From contig NZ_FNNN01000001.1 in the NCBI RefSeq assembly GCF_900106755.1, forward strand, positions 434,001 through 498,000: a DNA stretch of 64,000 nt, given 5' to 3'. Under the pieces are notes generated by a model that worked only from the letters and a program-made list of their open reading frames with translations, searched no databases and was not told where the DNA came from. Every line of letters starts with the position of its first letter. Position 1 is the first letter of the stretch. This document shows positions 35,653-44,614 of this stretch, in pieces. Origin of the DNA: Bacteroides faecis MAJ27 (GTDB lineage Bacteria > Bacteroidota > Bacteroidia > Bacteroidales > Bacteroidaceae). Position numbers and translations under genes: made by a program.

Positions 35653-36003
35653 ATGAAAAATAATGATTGGAAAGACAGGCTGAATGTGGTTTATTCTACA
35701 AATCCTGATTTTAACTATGATATGGATGATGATCAGGAACAAGTGACGCTGGATAAAAACAAACAAAATCTTCGGGTTTCTCTCGACAGGAAAAATCGTG
35801 GAGGTAAAGTCGTTACACTCATCACCGGATTCGTAGGTACGGAGAATGACCAGAAAGAACTTGGAAAACTACTGAAAAGCAAATGTGGAGTCGGAGGTTC
35901 GGCCAAAGACGGAGAAATCATCGTACAAGGAGATTTCAAGCAGAAAGTAATAGACCTGTTAATAAAAGAAGGATATACAAAGACCAAAGGTGTCGGAGGA
36001 TAA
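35653..36003 (+). CDS. SUI1/YciH-family translation factor
   Basis: A 116-residue protein related to eukaryotic eIF1. The N-terminal 45 residues are acidic and probably flexible. The SUI1 fold follows, with LDRKNRGGKVVTLITGFVG and the conserved LGKLLKSKCGVGGSAKDGEI and IIVQGDFKQKVIDLL. In E. coli, YciH influences start-site fidelity and possibly stress translation. It is monocistronic, with its own promoter and a terminator shared with the opposing tsf. Confidence 0.93.
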   Translation: MKNNDWKDRLNVVYSTNPDFNYDMDDDQEQVTLDKNKQNLRVSLDRKNRGGKVVTLITGFVGTENDQKELGKLLKSKCGVGGSAKDGEIIVQGDFKQKVIDLLIKEGYTKTKGVGG

Positions 36004-36008
36004 TGACA

Positions 36009-36036
36009 AAGGGCGGAATCATTAGAATTCCGCCCT
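36009..36036. terminator. Bidirectional terminator between SUI1 gene and tsf
   Basis: A perfect 11-bp stem AAGGGCGGAAT (36009-36019) with ATTCCGCCCTT (36026-36036). It serves both convergent genes. Confidence 0.8.
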
Positions 36037-36061
36037 TAGCTTATTATCTTTTTGAGATAGA

Positions 36062-37054
36062 TTATTCAGCTTTCAAAGTGAAACGCTTGAAATCAAGAAC
36101 CTTCAGTTCAGGATCAGCAGCTGCCAATACTTCTCTTACAGTCTTCTTAGCGTCCATGATATCTTCCTGATTCAGCAGACAAACTTCTTTCAAGAACTTA
36201 CCCAGACGACCCTTAGCGATGTTCTGAATCATTTGTTCCGGCAGGTGTGCAGCCTTTTCAGCAGAAACGGTAGCAATGATTTCCTTTGCCTTAGCTATAT
36301 CTTCAGCTGTAATCCAGCCCTTAGCCATATTACTTTCCATGTGCTCTTCGCTATCTACATGAGCAGGGTTGATGTTGGCTTTCTTCAGAGCAGCTTCTAC
36401 AGCTTTCTGTACCTGTTCTGCTTTTGTTTTCTCGATAGCAACAGCAATTTCCTTTTCTTTTACTTCTTCAGAAACGCCATCTTCATCAATAGCGATCGGA
36501 TTCATTGCAGCAATCTGCATAGCTACTTGTTTAGCCAACTGCTCGTCAACGTTCTTGTTGAAAGCAACGATTGTGCAGAGACCGTTTCTGTTCATGTGAT
36601 TGTAAACAGCAGTGCTTGCTCCCTCTACAGTCATGTAACCATCAAGCTCCATTTTCTCACCAGTAATACCGCTACGGTCAACCACTGCATCCTGTACAGT
36701 ACCGTTACCCATCGGCAATGCTTTTACTTCATCCAATGTCTTGCATTTGTTAGCCACAGCAAGGTCCAGAATGTCCTGAGTCAGTTTCACAAAATCAGCA
36801 TTCTGAGCAACAAAGTCAGTTTCACACTTCAAAGCAATGACAACGGCATATTCACCAGTAGTCTTAGCCAAAACACAACCTTCAGAAGCATCACGTTCTG
36901 AACGCTTAGCAGCAACAGCTTGTCCTTTCTTACGGATAATTTCCATTGCCTTGTCGTAATCGCCTTCAGCTTCTGTCAATGCATTCTTACAGTCCATCAT
37001 ACCAGCTCCGGTCATTTTACGCAGCTTGGTAATATCAGCCATAGTTACAGCCAT
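36062..37054 (-). CDS. tsf: Elongation factor Ts
   Basis: A 330-residue nucleotide-exchange factor that regenerates EF-Tu-GTP. The N-terminal UBA-like domain includes DITKLRKMTGAGMMDCKNAL, and the core motif is VIALKCETDFVAQN. It is longer than the E. coli protein (about 283) because of an extended dimerisation region rich in K, E and A, as usual in Bacteroidota. It follows rpsB, but a strong terminator hairpin lies in between. Confidence 0.97.
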   Translation of the reverse strand: MAVTMADITKLRKMTGAGMMDCKNALTEAEGDYDKAMEIIRKKGQAVAAKRSERDASEGCVLAKTTGEYAVVIALKCETDFVAQNADFVKLTQDILDLAVANKCKTLDEVKALPMGNGTVQDAVVDRSGITGEKMELDGYMTVEGASTAVYNHMNRNGLCTIVAFNKNVDEQLAKQVAMQIAAMNPIAIDEDGVSEEVKEKEIAVAIEKTKAEQVQKAVEAALKKANINPAHVDSEEHMESNMAKGWITAEDIAKAKEIIATVSAEKAAHLPEQMIQNIAKGRLGKFLKEVCLLNQEDIMDAKKTVREVLAAADPELKVLDFKRFTLKAE

Positions 37055-37093
37055 AATAATTTCCTTTATTTAAATGAATAATAATTTTCAAAA

Positions 37094-37168
37094 CAAAAAA
37101 TGTGCCAATCTGCCAATCAAGATGCAAGTGTATAAGCATACTCTTGCACATTAGCAAATTGGCACATT
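37094..37168 (-). terminator. Intrinsic terminator between rpsB and tsf
   Basis: AATGTGCCAAT (37099-37109) pairs with ATTGGCACATT (37158-37168), with extra GCA/TGC pairing inside, around a loop of about 40 bases. On the minus strand it is followed by TTTTTTGTTTTG. It would end or reduce rpsB transcripts before tsf. Confidence 0.75.
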
Positions 37169-37174
37169 ATATAA

Positions 37175-38011
37175 TTAAGCCTCTTCGTCTTCCTTGATGA
37201 AGGCAGCAGCTTTCGCTGCATTGATAGCTTCTTCGTCAGACTTGTCAAGTCTTGCTTTCACTGATTTTTTCTTGCCTTTGTTAGCAGGAGCTTCACCAGC
37301 TGCTTCCATGTCGATCTTTTCAGCTTTTCTTTCTTCCAAGCCTTCGATCATTGCAGCACAGCAAGCGTCAAGGATAACCTCTACTGACTTAGTAGCGTCA
37401 TCGTTAGCAGGAATTACGAAGTCAACGTTTGTAGGATCAGAGTTAGTATCAACGATACCAAATACAGGGATACCCAGACGGTTAGCTTCACGAACTGCGA
37501 TATTTTCTTTCATTACGTCGATAACGAACAATGCAGACGGCAGACGAGTCAGGTCAGCGATAGAGCCCAAAGTCTTGTCCAATTTTGCACGTTGACGAGA
37601 GATCTGAAGAACTTCTCTCTTAGAAAGGTTAGAATATGTACCATCGTTAGTCAATTTATCGATAGTAGCCATCTTCTTCACAGCCTTACGGATAGTCGGG
37701 AAGTTGGTCAACATACCACCCGGCCAGCGCTCGATTACATAAGGCATATTAACAGATTGAGCTTTCTCAGCTACAACTTGTTTAGCTTGTTTTTTAGTAG
37801 CAACAAAAAGAACTTTCTTGCCTGATTTGGCAATCTGTTTCAAAGCTTCAGCAGCTTCGTCTACTTTTGCAACTGTTTTGTGGAGGTCAATGATGTGAAT
37901 ACCATTGCGTTCCATGAAAATATAAGGAGCCATTGCAGGGTTCCACTTTCTCTTAAGGTGTCCGAAGTGGCAACCGGCTTCCAATAAAGTATCAAAATTT
38001 GTTCTTGACAT
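37175..38011 (-). CDS. rpsB: 30S ribosomal protein S2
   Basis: A 278-residue S2. Motifs: LLEAGCHFGHLKRKWNPAMAP (about 10-30), FVATKKQAKQVV, RWPGGMLTNFPTI and GIPVFGIVDTNSDPTNVDFVIPANDDA (near 175-201). The C-terminal 40 residues are a charged extension (NKGKKKSVKARLDKSD) that E. coli S2 lacks. It follows rpsI with a 121-base gap containing a small hairpin and is separated from tsf by a terminator. Confidence 0.97.
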   Translation of the reverse strand: MSRTNFDTLLEAGCHFGHLKRKWNPAMAPYIFMERNGIHIIDLHKTVAKVDEAAEALKQIAKSGKKVLFVATKKQAKQVVAEKAQSVNMPYVIERWPGGMLTNFPTIRKAVKKMATIDKLTNDGTYSNLSKREVLQISRQRAKLDKTLGSIADLTRLPSALFVIDVMKENIAVREANRLGIPVFGIVDTNSDPTNVDFVIPANDDATKSVEVILDACCAAMIEGLEERKAEKIDMEAAGEAPANKGKKKSVKARLDKSDEEAINAAKAAAFIKEDEEA

Positions 38012-38094
38012 CTTGTTTTTTCTTTAAATCGTTTACTTTCTTTTTTGTTTTTTCTAAACCAACCGCCGGGTAGTCTATAAGCAGAGTCCCAGTA

Positions 38095-38109
38095 GTTTAG
38101 ATACTAAAC
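38095..38109 (-). promoter_or_regulatory. Small hairpin in the rpsB leader
   Basis: GTTTAG (38095-38100) and CTAAAC (38104-38109) form a perfect 6-bp stem with a 3-base loop, about 85 bases before the rpsB ATG. It could be part of an S2 leader, but the evidence is only the dyad. Confidence 0.3.
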
Positions 38110-38132
38110 ATATTCCTCGGTCAGGCAGCACA

Positions 38133-38519
38133 TTAACGCTTGCTGAACTGGAATCTTCTACGAGCTTTCGGCTGTCCCGGTTTCTTACGTTCTACAGAAC
38201 GTGGGTCACGAGTCATGAAGCCTTCAGCACGAAGTGCAGCCTTATCTTCAGCGTTCATCTTAACCAATGCACGAGCGATTGCCAAACGCAATGCCTGAGA
38301 CTGACCAGTGAAACCACCACCACACAAGTTAACCTTGATGTCATACTTCTCAGCAGCACCCAGCTTGTTCAATGGTTGTTTTACAACATACTGAAGTATA
38401 GTTGATGGAAAGTACTCTGCAAGGTCTCTCTTGTTAATAGTAATCTTTCCTGTACCTTCGCTTACGAATACACGTGCGATTGCACGTTTACGTCTGCCTA
38501 ATGCATTTACTACTTCCAT
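38133..38519 (-). CDS. rpsI: 30S ribosomal protein S9
   Basis: A 128-residue S9 with the standard start (VVNALGRRKRAIARVFV), the central LCGGGFTGQSQALRLAIARAL, and the conserved basic tail ending RRRFQFSKR that reaches the P site. It follows rplM by six bases, the widespread rplM-rpsI operon. Confidence 0.98.
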   Translation of the reverse strand: MEVVNALGRRKRAIARVFVSEGTGKITINKRDLAEYFPSTILQYVVKQPLNKLGAAEKYDIKVNLCGGGFTGQSQALRLAIARALVKMNAEDKAALRAEGFMTRDPRSVERKKPGQPKARRRFQFSKR

Positions 38520-38525
38520 TATATC

Positions 38526-38987
38526 TTATTTATATGAATTAATATCAATCATTTTCGGGCTCTGAGCTTCGTGTTTGTGTTCGCTACCAGCGTAAACATA
38601 CAAGTTACCCAGCAATTTAGCTCCCAGAATATTCTTGGGCAGCATGCCTTTCACTACTTTTTTCAGTAATCTCTCTTCACCGTTCGGTTTAGTGATCAAA
38701 CGGGCAGGAGTCATTTCTCTCTGACCACCAGGATAACCTGTGTATGACAAATAAACTCTGTCATTCCATTTGTTACCAGTCAGTTTTACTTTGTCTGCAT
38801 TGATGATGATAACGTTATCACCGCAGTCTACGTGAGGAGTAAAGTTCGGTTTGTACTTTCCTCTCAGCAATTTTGCAACTTTTGCTCCCAGACGACCTAG
38901 TGTTTGGTCTGTAGCGTCAACGATAACCCATTCTTTGGTTACAGTCGCTTTGTTTGCAGAAATGGTCTTGTAACTTAAAGTATCCAC
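38526..38987 (-). CDS. rplM: 50S ribosomal protein L13
   Basis: A 153-residue L13. Motifs: WVIVDATDQTLGRLGAKVAKLLRGK (about 21-45), NKWNDRVYLSYTGYPGG and VKGMLPKNILGAKLLGNLYVYAG (near 110-132). First gene of the ribosomal run rplM-rpsI-rpsB. A consensus promoter at 39114-39144 gives a leader of about 120 bases with a hairpin, a possible site of autogenous control. Confidence 0.98.
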   Translation of the reverse strand: MDTLSYKTISANKATVTKEWVIVDATDQTLGRLGAKVAKLLRGKYKPNFTPHVDCGDNVIIINADKVKLTGNKWNDRVYLSYTGYPGGQREMTPARLITKPNGEERLLKKVVKGMLPKNILGAKLLGNLYVYAGSEHKHEAQSPKMIDINSYK

Positions 38988-39042
38988 TCTTAAATTTGTT
39001 TTTTAAATGTTACTACTAAAAATTTTCTTCACCACATATTAA

Positions 39043-39061
39043 CCTCCCCGGACAAAGGAGG
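39043..39061 (-). promoter_or_regulatory. Hairpin in the rplM leader
   Basis: CCTCC (39043-39047) and GGAGG (39057-39061) form a GC-rich stem about 55-75 bases before the rplM start. It may be an L13/S9 leader element. The arm contains an anti-Shine-Dalgarno-like run, but it is too far from the ATG to act as a ribosome site. Confidence 0.4.
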
Positions 39062-39113
39062 ACTAACTTGCTATGAATTAATCTCTTATCATTTTGTGAT
39101 AATAATCGGCTTG

Positions 39114-39144
39114 CAAAAGTACGGCTTTTCTTTGAATTGGCAAA
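39114..39144 (-). promoter_or_regulatory. Promoter of the rplM operon
   Basis: TTTG (complement of 39141-39144), a 19-base spacer and TACTTTTG (complement of 39114-39121): a full-consensus sigma-ABfr promoter, as expected for a highly expressed ribosomal operon. Confidence 0.85.
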
Positions 39145-39223
39145 CTATTTCTAGCTTTTTTTGGATTTATCGGGTTGAATGACAAGGGGAACTTACTATA
39201 TTTACAGATAAGGTGAAGAAAAT

Positions 39224-39265
39224 AAAAAGACCTCCTCCGGATTTATACCGGGGAGGTCAAAAAAA
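39224..39265 (-). terminator. Terminator after the DUF4488 gene
   Basis: GACCTCCTCCGG (39229-39240) pairs with CCGGGGAGGTC (39248-39258), with A/T tracts on both sides (T5 after the hairpin on the minus strand). Confidence 0.8.
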
Positions 39266-39293
39266 CAACAAAGAATCTATATTGCAATCTCAT

Positions 39294-39785
39294 TTATCGC
39301 ACAATATCTTCCGGGAACTTAGCCGGCATTTCCACCCGTTTCCAGGTTTCATAATACCAGGCATTCAACTCATTTCCGTTCAAATCGTTCTTGATGAAGT
39401 ATTTCAAATGCAGGTAATCATTATCTTTAATCTCAAATTCCAGAATATTGTCCTGATTATCGAGCATCGGAAGGTGGATGTTCTTCTCGATACTCTCCTT
39501 ATAAGAATCATCAGTCAACTGTTTATAGGTACCATATCCGGTAATAATCGCGTCAGAACCGGGAATAATGGTAAAATTCACGATTCTGCCGTCATCACTC
39601 AATACCTTAAATGTATTACTGGGTTTCAACGATCCCGGAACATCGGGAGATTCTGATACATAATGGCACAACTGCCAAATCCCTTTCAAATCGGCCGGTT
39701 TAAACTTAGTTTTCTTCTGGGCCATCGCACCTGTTACCGCTAACAACATAATTGAAAGCATGGTAAAGAAATAGAGCTTTTTCAT
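39294..39785 (-). CDS. Exported DUF4488 family protein
   Basis: A 163-residue secreted or periplasmic protein with signal peptide [23 protein letters not shown]. The mature part begins with a lipocalin-like segment ([13 protein letters not shown]) and continues with alternating strands, ending [16 protein letters not shown] recognise the pattern as DUF4488, whose members are beta-barrel-like and of unknown function. Monocistronic. Confidence 0.8.
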   Translation of the reverse strand: MKKLYFFTMLSIMLLAVTGAMAQKKTKFKPADLKGIWQLCHYVSESPDVPGSLKPSNTFKVLSDDGRIVNFTIIPGSDAIITGYGTYKQLTDDSYKESIEKNIHLPMLDNQDNILEFEIKDNDYLHLKYFIKNDLNGNELNAWYYETWKRVEMPAKFPEDIVR

Positions 39786-39865
39786 GACAATATGATTTTA
39801 GTTAACACTCTTGAATGCGCATGTCCAAATATAAAGATTTATTTTGAGAAAATAACAATCAAAGG

Positions 39866-39905
39866 CATAAAAAAACTCGCACAATCGAAAGATTATGCGA
39901 GTTTT
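39866..39905 (-). terminator. Terminator after asnS
   Basis: AAAACTCGCA-AATC (near 39872-39885) pairs with GATT-TGCGAGTTTT (near 39891-39905), one mismatch, followed on the minus strand by a T run. Confidence 0.8.
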
Positions 39906-39924
39906 ACATAAATATACCGAAATA

Positions 39925-41328
39925 TTAGAATTCAGCATTTCTCGGTGTACGCGGGAACGGTATCACGTCACGGATATTTGACATACCTGTTACAAACAGC
40001 AACAGACGCTCAAAACCGAGTCCAAAACCGGAGTGAGGACAAGTACCGAACTTACGTGTATCCAGATACCACCACATATCCTTCATCGGGATATGCATCT
40101 CTTCAATACGAGTCATCAATTTGTTATAGTCCGCTTCACGTTCAGAACCACCAATGATTTCACCGATTTTCGGGAAAAGAACATCCATTGCGCGCACCGT
40201 CTTCCCATCCTCATTCTGCTTCATATAGAAGGCCTTGATCTCCTTCGGATAATCAGTCAGAATCACCGGACGTTTAAAGTGCTCTTCCACCAGATAACGT
40301 TCGTGTTCGGAAGCCAAGTCTACTCCCCAGTAAACCGGAAACTCAAACTTGTGTCCTTTAGCAACAGCATCTTCCAGAATCTTGATACCCTCTGTATAAG
40401 GCAGACGAACGAAATCATCCTTCAACACACCTTGCAGACGTTCAATCAAGCCCTTGTCGAACATATCGTTCAGGAACTTCACATCATCCGCACAGTTATC
40501 CAACGCCCATTTCACACAATATTTAATGAACTCTTCTGCCAAGTCCATATTGTCAGCAATGTCGTTGAAAGCCACTTCCGGCTCAATCATCCAGAACTCT
40601 GCCAAGTGGCGGGGAGTATTGGAGTTTTCAGCACGGAATGTAGGACCGAATGTATAGATAGCACCCATCGCCGTAGCAGCCAATTCACCTTCCAGTTGGC
40701 CGGATACAGTCAGACTTGTCTGCTTGCCGAAGAAGTCGTCATCATAAGAGATAGAACCTCTTTCGTCTTTCTTCAAGTCATACAGACTCATGGTAGTTAC
40801 CTGGAACATCTGTCCGGCACCTTCACAGTCAGACCCTGTGATAATCGGTGTATGGAAATAGAAAAATCCCTTTTCATGGAAAAACTTGTGAATAGCAATC
40901 GCCATGTTGTGACGAATGCGGAACACTGCACCAAAGGTATTGGTACGCGGACGCAAGTGAGCGATCTCGCGCAAGAATTCCATGGAGTGACCTTTTTTCT
41001 GCAATGGATATGTATTGTCGCAAGTACCCAGCACTTCGATTTCTTTAGCCTGCACTTCCGCTTTCTGACCGGAACCTACCGATTCCACCATTACCCCGTT
41101 CACGCTTATACAAGCTCCGGTAGTAATCAGTTTCAGCATCTCTTCATCGAAATTAGCCAGATCCACTACGATCTGCACATTATTTATTGTAGAACCGTCA
41201 TTCAGTGCGATAAAGTTAACTTGTTTGCTACCTCTACGGGTGCGAACCCATCCTTTCACATTGACCATAGCGCCAAAGTCTTCGCGCTTCAACAGATCAA
41301 CAATTTTTGTTCTACCAATCTTTTCCAT
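39925..41328 (-). CDS. asnS: Asparaginyl-tRNA synthetase
   Basis: A 467-residue class IIb synthetase charging tRNA-Asn. An N-terminal OB-fold (about 15-110) binds the anticodon. The catalytic domain has motif 2 [21 protein letters not shown] (about 225-245) and motif 3 [20 protein letters not shown]. The ending [10 protein letters not shown] is typical of AsnRS rather than AspRS. It lies 27 bases after the pseudouridine synthase gene. Confidence 0.97.
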   Translation of the reverse strand: MEKIGRTKIVDLLKREDFGAMVNVKGWVRTRRGSKQVNFIALNDGSTINNVQIVVDLANFDEEMLKLITTGACISVNGVMVESVGSGQKAEVQAKEIEVLGTCDNTYPLQKKGHSMEFLREIAHLRPRTNTFGAVFRIRHNMAIAIHKFFHEKGFFYFHTPIITGSDCEGAGQMFQVTTMSLYDLKKDERGSISYDDDFFGKQTSLTVSGQLEGELAATAMGAIYTFGPTFRAENSNTPRHLAEFWMIEPEVAFNDIADNMDLAEEFIKYCVKWALDNCADDVKFLNDMFDKGLIERLQGVLKDDFVRLPYTEGIKILEDAVAKGHKFEFPVYWGVDLASEHERYLVEEHFKRPVILTDYPKEIKAFYMKQNEDGKTVRAMDVLFPKIGEIIGGSEREADYNKLMTRIEEMHIPMKDMWWYLDTRKFGTCPHSGFGLGFERLLLFVTGMSNIRDVIPFPRTPRNAEF

Positions 41329-41355
41329 AAAACTTTTTTAATACAATATTATATA

Positions 41356-42846
41356 TTACTCAAACGAACCCATGCGGAGGTAGTTTACTTCTGCTTCCGA
41401 CAGATAACGCCAGTCTCCGCGGCGCAGACCTTTCTTGGTCAATCCGGCAAAGAATACACGGTCGAGTTTTACTACTTTATATCCCAGTGATTCGAAAATA
41501 CGGCGAACGATACGGTTCTTGCCGGAGTGAATTTCGATACCTACCTGGTCTTTCTTGAAATCATCTGTGTAGCTGATAGCATCTGCATGGATTTCACCAT
41601 CTTCCAACTGTACACCAGCTGCAATCTGATCCATATCCGCTTTTGTCAGGTTCTTATCCAGATGAACATGATAAATTTTCTTCTTCAAGAATTTCGGGTG
41701 TGTCAGCTTTGAAGCCAAGTCACCGTCATTGGTCAGCAGAAGTACACCAGTCGTGTTGCGGTCAAGACGTCCTACCGGATAAATACGCTCGTTGCAAGCG
41801 CCTTTTACCAGGTCCATTACCGTACGGCGTTCCTGCGGATCATCCGATGTAGTAACCGTATCTTTCGGCTTATTCAACAGTACGTATACCTTGCGTTCAA
41901 TGCTAACCGGTTCATCATGGAACTTCACAACATCCGAACGCTTGATCTTTGTACCCAATTCAGTTACGACTTCACCGTTTACAGAAACCACACCTGCTGT
42001 GATAAACTCATCAGCCTCGCGACGTGAGCAAACACCGGCATTAGCCAGGAACTTATTCAGACGAATCGGTTCATTCGGGTCAACAAACTGTTCCTTGTAC
42101 TCAATCTGTTTCTTGATGCTATATTTAGCATTCGGATCATAGTCACTGGTACGCGGACGCGGACGATAGCCCCCCTGCGAACGGTCATTGTTAAATCTCG
42201 GACGATAGCCGCCAGCATTGTTATTACGATAACCGCCACCTTCGCCACTATTGAAGCGAGGACGATACGGACGATCACCACCATCGCGGTTGTAAGGACG
42301 CTGAGGACGGTCACCACCTTCACCACTATTGAAACGGGGACGGTACGGACGGTCGCCATAAGAACGTTGTTCGCCGCCTTCACGATTGTAAGGACGCTGC
42401 GGACGATCGCTTCCTTCGCCATTCGGGTTAAATCTCGGACGGTACGGACGGTCACCACCTTCACGGTTGTAAGAAGGACGTTGAGGACGATCATAAGAAC
42501 GCTCTCCACCTTCGCGGTTGTAAGGACGTTGCGGACGTTCGCCTCCTTCATTATTGCTATTGAAGCGAGGGCGATACGGACGGTCTCCACCTTCACGATT
42601 ATAAGAAGGACGTTGCGGACGATCGCCATAAGAGCGGTCACCATAAGAACGCTGCGGGCGTTCTCCACCTTCATTGTTGGTATTAAATCGCGGGCGATAC
42701 GGACGATCCCCACCTTCACGGTTGTAAGAAGGACGATACGGACGTTCTCCACCTTCTCTGTTGTAAGACTTGTTACCATCACGGCCGGCACCTGTATTCT
42801 CCTCATTGAAAGAATTTTCGCGCCATTCTTCGTTTTCTGTGCTCAT
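41356..42846 (-). CDS. RluB/RsuA-family pseudouridine synthase with repetitive RP-rich N-terminus
   Basis: A 496-residue protein. The C-terminal part is a standard RsuA/RluB enzyme: S4 RNA-binding domain (about 261-305, IRLNKFLANAGVCSRREADE) and catalytic domain with the nucleophile D362 in PVGRLDRNTTGVLLLTND. It modifies ribosomal RNA, probably 23S. Residues about 20-235 are low complexity, made of degenerate repeats of YNREGGDRPYRPRFN and GGERPQRPY, rich in R, G, P, Y and N. That region is basic, disordered and probably binds RNA. The catalytic half has normal length for the family, so the tail is an addition. Confidence 0.93.
   Translation of the reverse strand: MSTENEEWRENSFNEENTGAGRDGNKSYNREGGERPYRPSYNREGGDRPYRPRFNTNNEGGERPQRSYGDRSYGDRPQRPSYNREGGDRPYRPRFNSNNEGGERPQRPYNREGGERSYDRPQRPSYNREGGDRPYRPRFNPNGEGSDRPQRPYNREGGEQRSYGDRPYRPRFNSGEGGDRPQRPYNRDGGDRPYRPRFNSGEGGGYRNNNAGGYRPRFNNDRSQGGYRPRPRTSDYDPNAKYSIKKQIEYKEQFVDPNEPIRLNKFLANAGVCSRREADEFITAGVVSVNGEVVTELGTKIKRSDVVKFHDEPVSIERKVYVLLNKPKDTVTTSDDPQERRTVMDLVKGACNERIYPVGRLDRNTTGVLLLTNDGDLASKLTHPKFLKKKIYHVHLDKNLTKADMDQIAAGVQLEDGEIHADAISYTDDFKKDQVGIEIHSGKNRIVRRIFESLGYKVVKLDRVFFAGLTKKGLRRGDWRYLSEAEVNYLRMGSFE
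42141..42789 (-). repeat. Degenerate coding repeats in the pseudouridine synthase gene
   Basis: The DNA encoding residues about 20-235 consists of imperfect direct repeats, built on codons for RPYRPRFN, YNREGGDRP and GGERPQRP. Spurious open frames on the other strand and in the other frames over this stretch are products of the repeat. Confidence 0.9.
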
Positions 42847-42920
42847 TTTTTTATTCGAATAAAATTAGACTTTGGCCTCACGGCCTATTTAAAAAACACG
42901 TTTATTGTATAAGTAAACAA

Positions 42921-44267
42921 TTAAAGTCCCGTATAAGTATGCGGAGTAATTGCTCTTAACTCTTTTTTAATATCTTCGCTTACATTCAAGCCTTCGATAA
43001 ACTCTTTAATAGAACTTTCTGTAATAGCCTGGTTTGTCCGGGTCAAAGCTTTCAAAGCTTCATACGGATGCGGGTAAGCCTCGCGGCGTAAAATAGTCTG
43101 GATAGCCTCAGCCACTACGCTCCAGCAATTATCCAGGTCACGGTAAATAGCCGGTTCGTTCAGCAGCAACTTGCGAAGTCCTTTCAGTGAACTCTGAATG
43201 GCAATCACGATATGCCCGAAAGGCACACCGACATTACGGAGTACTGTAGAATCTGTCAGGTCACGCTGCAAGCGGGAAACAGGAAGCTTCACAGCCAAGT
43301 GCTCCAGAATAGATGTCGCGATACCCAGATTACCTTCCGCATTTTCAAAGTCAATCGGATTTACCTTGTGCGGCATTGCGCTTGATCCGACTTCTCCGGC
43401 CTTGATTTTCTGTTTGAAGTATTCCATAGAAATATACTGCCAGAAGTCACGGTTCATATCTACCATCACGGTATTGATACGTTTCATCGCGTCAAAGATA
43501 GCAGATAAGTTATCGTAGTTCGAAATCTGAGTGGTATATTCTTCGCGTTCCAGTCCCAGTTTCTCTGCAACAAAACGATTGCCGAATTGTTTCCAGTCAT
43601 ATTGAGGATATGCAACATGATGAGCATTGTAATTACCGGTAGCCCCACCAAATTTAGCAGTGATCGGACATGCCTTCAGCATAGCCAGCTGGCGTTCCAG
43701 ACGGTAAACGAATACCATCACCTCTTTACCCAGGCGAGTCGGAGAAGCCGGCTGTCCATGAGTTTTAGCAAGCATCGGGATGTCAGCCCACTCCGTTGCA
43801 TAAGTTTTCAACTGTGCAATCAGTTCCTCAATCAACGGATAATAAACTTTATCCAACGCTTCTTTGATAGAAAGAGGCACAGACGTATTGTTAATATCCT
43901 GAGAAGTCAGTCCGAAGTGAATGAATTCTTTATAGTCATCCATTCCACCCAGCTTGTCAAATTCTTCTTTCAGGAAATATTCTACAGCTTTTACATCATG
44001 GTTGGTTACACTCTCGATATCTTTAATGCGTTGCGCATCTGCTTCCGAAAAATTACGGTAGATATTCCGTAAAGTTTCAAACACGCTGCTATCGATTCCT
44101 TTCAACTGCGGCAAAGGAAGTTCACACAAGGTGATAAAGTATTCCACCTCTACCTGTACACGGTATTTAATCAGTGCAAATTCAGAGAAATAAGCCGCCA
44201 AAGCTTTAGTTTTGCCTCTATATCGACCATCAATCGGAGATATGGCCGTTAATACATCAAGTTCCAT
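42921..44267 (-). CDS. purB: Adenylosuccinate lyase
   Basis: A 448-residue enzyme of the fumarase/aspartase superfamily, acting twice in purine synthesis (SAICAR to AICAR, adenylosuccinate to AMP). The start at 44267 gives MELDVLTAISPIDGRYRGKT, the family N-terminus; an ATG 23 codons upstream gives unrelated sequence. Motifs: IHFGLTSQDINNTSVPL, AKTHGQPASPTRLGKE and the signature GSSAMPHKVNPIDFENAEGN. It lies 74 bases upstream of the pseudouridine synthase gene in the same direction. Confidence 0.97.
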   Translation of the reverse strand: MELDVLTAISPIDGRYRGKTKALAAYFSEFALIKYRVQVEVEYFITLCELPLPQLKGIDSSVFETLRNIYRNFSEADAQRIKDIESVTNHDVKAVEYFLKEEFDKLGGMDDYKEFIHFGLTSQDINNTSVPLSIKEALDKVYYPLIEELIAQLKTYATEWADIPMLAKTHGQPASPTRLGKEVMVFVYRLERQLAMLKACPITAKFGGATGNYNAHHVAYPQYDWKQFGNRFVAEKLGLEREEYTTQISNYDNLSAIFDAMKRINTVMVDMNRDFWQYISMEYFKQKIKAGEVGSSAMPHKVNPIDFENAEGNLGIATSILEHLAVKLPVSRLQRDLTDSTVLRNVGVPFGHIVIAIQSSLKGLRKLLLNEPAIYRDLDNCWSVVAEAIQTILRREAYPHPYEALKALTRTNQAITESSIKEFIEGLNVSEDIKKELRAITPHTYTGL

Positions 44268-44365
44268 ACGTTTTCTTAGATAATTATCAGACTGCAAAAT
44301 TAACTCTTTTTCCTGAGTTATAAGCCAAAAGGACAAAGAAAGTTTGTATAAAAGCGGTAAGAAAT

Positions 44366-44396
44366 AAAAAAAGCCTCACGAACCTCTTCGCAAGAC
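44366..44396 (-). terminator. Terminator after the tRNA-Val pair
   Basis: A 10-bp stem with G-U pairs (arms 44373-44382 and 44387-44396), followed on the minus strand by TTTTTTTATTT. Confidence 0.65.
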
Positions 44397-44407
44397 TTCC
44401 ATTTCTG

Positions 44408-44482
44408 TGGGCGCTGAGGGATTCGAACCCCCGACCCTCTGGGTGTAAACCAGATGCTCTGAACCAGCTGAGCTAAGCGCCC
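44408..44482 (-). tRNA. tRNA-Val (anticodon UAC)
   Basis: A 75-base cloverleaf on the minus strand: acceptor GGGCGCT with AGCGCCC, D-arm GCTCAGCTGGTTCAGAGC, anticodon arm TCTGG-TTTACAC-CCAGA (anticodon UAC) and T-arm GGGGGTTCGAATCCCTC. The 3' CCA is not encoded. It is identical to the second copy. Confidence 0.96.
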
Positions 44483-44514
44483 TTTTGTTGGCGGAAGTGT
44501 TTCGGTTTTTATGG

Positions 44515-44589
44515 TGGGCGCTGAGGGATTCGAACCCCCGACCCTCTGGGTGTAAACCAGATGCTCTGAACCAGCTGAGCTAAGCGCCC
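44515..44589 (-). tRNA. tRNA-Val (anticodon UAC), second identical copy
   Basis: The same 75-base sequence as the downstream copy, separated from it by 32 bases. Anticodon UAC in the loop TTTACAC. Promoter-proximal gene of the pair. Confidence 0.96.
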
Positions 44590-44614
44590 GTACACTTCCG
44601 TTTCAAAAGCGATG

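Noticed and set aside
40033..41490. Plus-strand 485-codon open frame opposite asnS
   Set aside because: It is the antisense of a confirmed synthetase gene; long antisense frames of this kind arise from codon bias.
42057..42806. Minus-strand 249-codon frame in another register over the same repeats
   Set aside because: An out-of-frame reading of the same DNA, dominated by V, R, I and T; the authentic frame has S4 and synthase domains.
42367..42912. Plus-strand 181-codon open frame opposite the repetitive pseudouridine synthase
   Set aside because: It is the antisense of the low-complexity repeats, with a monotonous T/R/I/V composition; no promoter or signal supports it.
44408..44589. Duplicated tRNA-Val pair as an integration (att) site
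   Set aside because: Two complete identical tRNA genes in one transcript are common; no integrase or mobile gene lies nearby.
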